Under the pieces are notes generated by a model that did no database searches, was not told where the DNA came from, and was given only the letters and a program-made list of their open reading frames with translations. This document shows, piece after piece, positions 61,052 through 64,000 of a stretch of 64,000 nucleotides of DNA (position 1 is the first letter of the stretch; the number at the start of each line of letters is the position of its first letter). A program made the translations under genes and the position numbers. This DNA is from Microbulbifer elongatus (lineage in GTDB: Bacteria > Pseudomonadota > Gammaproteobacteria > Pseudomonadales > Cellvibrionaceae). The stretch covers positions 744,001 to 808,000 of the forward strand of contig NZ_JAIVKJ010000001.1 of NCBI RefSeq assembly GCF_020524885.1, read 5' to 3'.

Positions 61052-61565
61052 GGCTGTGTTGCAGGCGATCAGTCAGAAATGTACGCACGAACTTTAGTTC
61101 CCGCTCGACAGTGGCCACGCTCAATGACATGAATTCGGCAATTTTCTTCTGGGTAAAGCCCGCCATGTAGTGGAGCTCAGCGATACTTTCCAGGCGGTCA
61201 CTGATGGTGGCCAGTTCGGTCAGCGTCTTGTCGATGGTGAGCAGACCGAAATTGATATCGATATCTCCCAGCAGGTCGTCGACCCAGATGGTCCGCAAAT
61301 GCTGCCCATTCCGTTTTTGGGCCGATTTTGCTCGGGCGTGGTCAATCAACAGGTGGCGCATGGCCTTGGCGGCGCAGCGATAGAGGTGTGCCTTGGATTG
61401 ATATTCAGAGGGCGATTCGATAAGCCGGATACAGGCTTCGTGCACTATGTCGGTGGTCTGAAGAGTCAGGTTGCCGTTCTGGCTGGCGAGAATACGTCGC
61501 GCACAGTGCCGAAGCTCTTGATAAAGCTGGTCCGTCAGTCCGGGTATCGGTTGGTTTCCGTTCAT
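61044..61565 (-). CDS. ECF-type sigma factor (ECF43/Sig70_X6-like)
   Basis: This 173-residue sigma factor has region 2 (LYQELRHCARRILAS, then DIVHEACIRLIESP, and YRCAAKAMRHLLIDHARAKSAQKR for DNA melting) and region 4 (ISDRLESIAELHYMAGFTQKKIAEFMSLSVATVERELKFVRTFL). The sequence LQTTDIVHE around residue 37 replaces the acidic DAED-type motif with two threonines. No anti-sigma gene is present. Pairing with a kinase is the ECF43-like arrangement. The ATG at 61565 fits the protein better than a TTG at 61583. Confidence 0.88.
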   Translation of the reverse strand: MNGNQPIPGLTDQLYQELRHCARRILASQNGNLTLQTTDIVHEACIRLIESPSEYQSKAHLYRCAAKAMRHLLIDHARAKSAQKRNGQHLRTIWVDDLLGDIDINFGLLTIDKTLTELATISDRLESIAELHYMAGFTQKKIAEFMSLSVATVERELKFVRTFLTDRLQHSHA

Positions 61566-61649
61566 TGGTGCCGTGGGGAACAATCAGGTTGCTGCTACCT
61601 TTATGAGACGTTCAGCGAGCGCTCACCCGGAAGTAAATCAGGCCGATGT

Positions 61650-63044
61650 TTATAGAATTACTTTACTTTTCAGACGCGCCTGCGCCGTCTGAAGAGCCTG
61701 CAGCACTTTATCCTTGTCGTAATTGCGCACCTTGTCCAGGTCCAGGTGCATCGCAAAACCGGGGGCATGCTCTTCCAGGTAGCTCTGCTGTCCGCCCAGG
61801 TTTTTACGCAGGTCAGTAACCGAGTAAACTTTCACTGGAGTACTGAAACCCTTCACCGTGACGTGACCCTTGTCGCGGCACATGACCGTCTGTTTGATCA
61901 TCGCCCAGGTTTCGTGGCTGATCAGTACCTCACCGGGTTCTGCCGCGCTTTCCAGCCGCGCGGCCAGGTTTACATGGGTACCCATCACTGTGTACGTCTG
62001 GTGGTCGGCAGTGCCGAATACGCCCACGGTACAGTAGCCGGTGTTGATTCCCATACGGATCTGCAACGGGTGGGAGATGCCCTGGTCGTACCATTCCTGC
62101 ATCATCTCGCTCACCCGTTTGCGCATTGCCAGTGCCATGGCCACACAGCGCAGGGCGTCTGACTTGGGGCCTTTGCTTTGGTCATCCCCAAACACCACCA
62201 TCACCGCGTCGCCGATGAACTTGTCGATGGTGCCACCGTAGTGGGCGACGATACGGGACATTTCCGTCAGGTAATTATTCAGCAGGCGGGTGAGTGTCTC
62301 TGCCTCCATCTCTTCAGTCAGCTGACTGAAGTCCTTGATATCGGAAAAGAAAACCGTCAGCAGTTTGCGCTCGGTAACAATCTCTTTCTCTTTACCGGTA
62401 GTCACCGCGCGCCACAGGCGCTTGGGAAGGTAGCGCGAGAGCTTGTAGCTGGCGAGATTGGCAATGCGCTGCTCTTTTTGCAGTTGCTGATTGTCCTCCT
62501 TCAGGCGGGCAATCTGCTTGTGTGTGTAGAAGGCGTAGCAGCAGAAATAAGTGAATACACCAATCAGGCTCGCCGCACTGATATTGAGGTCGGCGTTGAC
62601 CACAAGGGCAGGGCGGTGTATCAGGTAGCCGATACCAACCCCGAGCAGCATCGCCGTATTGTGCTCAAACCAGCGGCGCCCGCCTCCCTGGGTCAGGGCA
62701 TTGAACTGCACCATGGTAAGAAACAGCAGGCTCGGCAGCAGGCTGAAATTCGACATGGCCATTGCCATGCCAATCAACAGGGCATCGGTGAAGGAGAGCC
62801 ACCGGCGAACCTGCCCGGCATTTTCCGGAACGCTGCGGCGAGCAATTTGATAGGCAACCGGAATGTACGCCAGCAAAAGGGTGGCCATCGCGAGCTGCAG
62901 CAGGGTGTCTTGCGTAAAAAGTGCCGACCAGCTGATGCTATTGAGCAACGTGCCGCATGCGGCAAAACAAATCAGGGCGCGAAAATAGAGCGGATACCTG
63001 GTGTCTTGCGGGCGGCTGCTTTTTTCTTCTGGTTGGTTCTGCAT
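61650..63044 (-). CDS. Membrane class III adenylate/guanylate cyclase
   Basis: This 464-residue enzyme has an N-terminal membrane domain of about six hydrophobic segments (about 20-175), a short coiled coil (HKQIARLKEDNQQLQKEQ) and a class III catalytic domain at about 225-410. The domain contains the metal aspartates in VFFSDIKDFSQLTEEM and DKFIGDAVMVVFGDD, and the base-specificity segment around GTADHQTYTVMGTHVNLAARLESAA. Whether it makes cAMP or cGMP is not certain. It lies 84 bases upstream of the sigma gene on the same strand. Confidence 0.9.
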   Translation of the reverse strand: MQNQPEEKSSRPQDTRYPLYFRALICFAACGTLLNSISWSALFTQDTLLQLAMATLLLAYIPVAYQIARRSVPENAGQVRRWLSFTDALLIGMAMAMSNFSLLPSLLFLTMVQFNALTQGGGRRWFEHNTAMLLGVGIGYLIHRPALVVNADLNISAASLIGVFTYFCCYAFYTHKQIARLKEDNQQLQKEQRIANLASYKLSRYLPKRLWRAVTTGKEKEIVTERKLLTVFFSDIKDFSQLTEEMEAETLTRLLNNYLTEMSRIVAHYGGTIDKFIGDAVMVVFGDDQSKGPKSDALRCVAMALAMRKRVSEMMQEWYDQGISHPLQIRMGINTGYCTVGVFGTADHQTYTVMGTHVNLAARLESAAEPGEVLISHETWAMIKQTVMCRDKGHVTVKGFSTPVKVYSVTDLRKNLGGQQSYLEEHAPGFAMHLDLDKVRNYDKDKVLQALQTAQARLKSKVIL

Positions 63045-63346
63045 GGACGCTGGGTCTTATCGGTAACGGTACTGATCCGGGAGCATTTTGTTCTTTTCTC
63101 GTCCCCGTCAGTGAGTGGTGTACGGGCGTACAACCGAAGGCTCTTAGGTTTTTGATTATAACGAGGCCTGCATCACTGACAGGCGCAAAGTTTACCCTCA
63201 TGTTGCACCAAATGCGACGGCTAATGAGGATGCATTCCTAAAAAGTACGGTCGTACCACAATGCTGATCTCAGGTTTTGCGGTAGAATCCGTCATCCCGC
63301 GAAGGGAGCGAATTGAACAAGTAGCGAGAGAGTCTGGAGGCATTAA

Positions 63347-63907
63347 ATGGACGCGCTGGAGGCACTGCACAAGCGAGTATCGATAGGTGGATTGACTGAG
63401 CCCGCCCCGGACAGTCAACAGCGGAATGCCATTTTCCGCGCTGCATTGCGCGCCGCCGATCACGGAAACCTGCGTCCTTGGCGTTTTCTGGTGGTGGAGG
63501 GTGAGGCTCGCAACCGTATGGGAGAGATTTACCTGAACGCCAGTGAGGCCAGCGAACCCCTGAGCGAAGCCCAGCGCGAGCGCACATTGGCGATGCCCTT
63601 GCGGGCTCCGCTGATCGTGGTGGCCATCACCCGTTTACAGGAACACCCGAAAGTGCCGTTTGAAGAGCAGCGCATGTCCACCGCCGGCGCTGTACAGGCC
63701 ATGCTCACCGCCGCCTTTGCCCAAGGTGTCGGCGCATACTGGCGTACCGGTGCACTGGCAGAGAACCGGACAGTCGCGAAAGCGCTCGGCCTTGCTGAAA
63801 ATGAAGAAATCAGCGGCTTTATCTATATGGGAACCCCGCAAAAGCCCCCGAGACCCGCACCGGAGCTGTCAGTCGACGATTTTTTCGCCGACTGGACCGG
63901 GGAGTAA
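63347..63907 (+). CDS. Nitroreductase-family flavoprotein (YdjA-like)
   Basis: This 186-residue nitroreductase-like protein binds FMN. The N-terminal RVSIGGLTEPAPDSQQRNAI and AADHGNLRPWRFLVVEGEAR blocks, the central MPLRAPLIVVAITRLQEHPKVPFEEQRMSTAGAVQAMLTAA, and the C-terminal IYMGTPQKPPRPAPELSVDDF match the YdjA subfamily. The natural substrate is unknown. Confidence 0.9.
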   Translation: MDALEALHKRVSIGGLTEPAPDSQQRNAIFRAALRAADHGNLRPWRFLVVEGEARNRMGEIYLNASEASEPLSEAQRERTLAMPLRAPLIVVAITRLQEHPKVPFEEQRMSTAGAVQAMLTAAFAQGVGAYWRTGALAENRTVAKALGLAENEEISGFIYMGTPQKPPRPAPELSVDDFFADWTGE

Positions 63908-63952
63908 TGCGCATCAATTCAGGCTGCGGCAGGGAAAATTTCCGAAATACAC

Positions 63953-63981
63953 TTGCACCCACCGTCGCCTTTCTGTAAAGT
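63953..63981 (+). promoter_or_regulatory. Sigma-70 promoter at the window edge
   Basis: TTGCAC (63953-63958), a 17-base spacer and TAAAGT (63976-63981) are followed by GCGCGC, a GC-rich discriminator like those of stable-RNA genes. The downstream gene lies beyond the window. Confidence 0.65.
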
Positions 63982-64000
63982 GCGCGCTCGCTGATCGGGG

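Overview
The window looks like a chromosome segment of a marine, polymer-degrading gammaproteobacterium, most like Microbulbifer and other Cellvibrionales relatives. This rests on gene order and protein character only (pepA-holC-valS beside lptFG, a lipoprotein GH20 hexosaminidase, TorF and OmpW porins, moderately high GC); no search was run. Nearly all of it is housekeeping chromosome. I see no prophage, IS element, CRISPR array or toxin-antitoxin locus.

Layout. 0.1-6.3 kb: a TorF-like porin and a choline-to-glycine-betaine block (betB convergent with betA and a BCCT transporter), without betI. 6.5-15.8 kb: valS, a Pro/Glu-rich linker protein, holC and pepA on the minus strand, with lptF-lptG divergent and an RDD protein. 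Two inverted copies of a palindromic repeat lie between holC and pepA. 15.9-25 kb: a small secreted protein, the hexosaminidase behind a LacI-type operator, a second GMC oxidoreductase overlapping rlmA, then tadA, a channel-like protein and a DUF885 lipoprotein. 25.3-31.1 kb: OmpW, CbpA-CbpM, a Na+/Ca2+ exchanger, a DUF533/TerB protein and a serine hydrolase. 31.3-42.7 kb: recQ, glutaminyl-peptide cyclotransferase, DUF502, mnmC, a flavodoxin, trmL, a third repeat copy, gcvR, an exported methyltransferase, YheU, a hydrolase, a monooxygenase and tusA. 43.2-48.1 kb: a tightly overlapping epmC-exonuclease-pdxB-NAD kinase-like operon, then an RlmI-like methyltransferase.

The least ordinary part is 48.1-50.5 kb. 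A slipin (SPFH) gene has a long structured leader and, upstream of it on the same strand, a tRNA-like gene with a UUG anticodon. That gene has no encoded CCA, a 1:72 mismatch and the wrong discriminator base for glutamine. Next come two minus-strand terminators bracketing a possible 44-codon gene, and then a 54-codon frame with a repeated SKDEQ motif.

50.5-57.3 kb: an alaA-like aminotransferase, msrB, DUF1499, a duplicated tRNA-Glu/tRNA-Gly operon with a near-consensus promoter, a YadG/YadH-type ABC exporter, a REP-like palindrome and queF. 57.3-64 kb: a signalling module of membrane adenylate/guanylate cyclase, ECF sigma factor and Ser/Thr kinase with TPR-like repeats, all co-oriented. It converges on an unrecognised protein made of two divergent repeats. 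In the sigma factor the usual acidic region 2.2 motif reads QTTD, which suggests activation by threonine phosphorylation from the adjacent kinase.

Three items deserve follow-up first: the palindromic repeat family whose stems covary around an almost invariant 27-base core, the slipin/tRNA-like locus, and the ECF-kinase pair with its convergent orphan protein.
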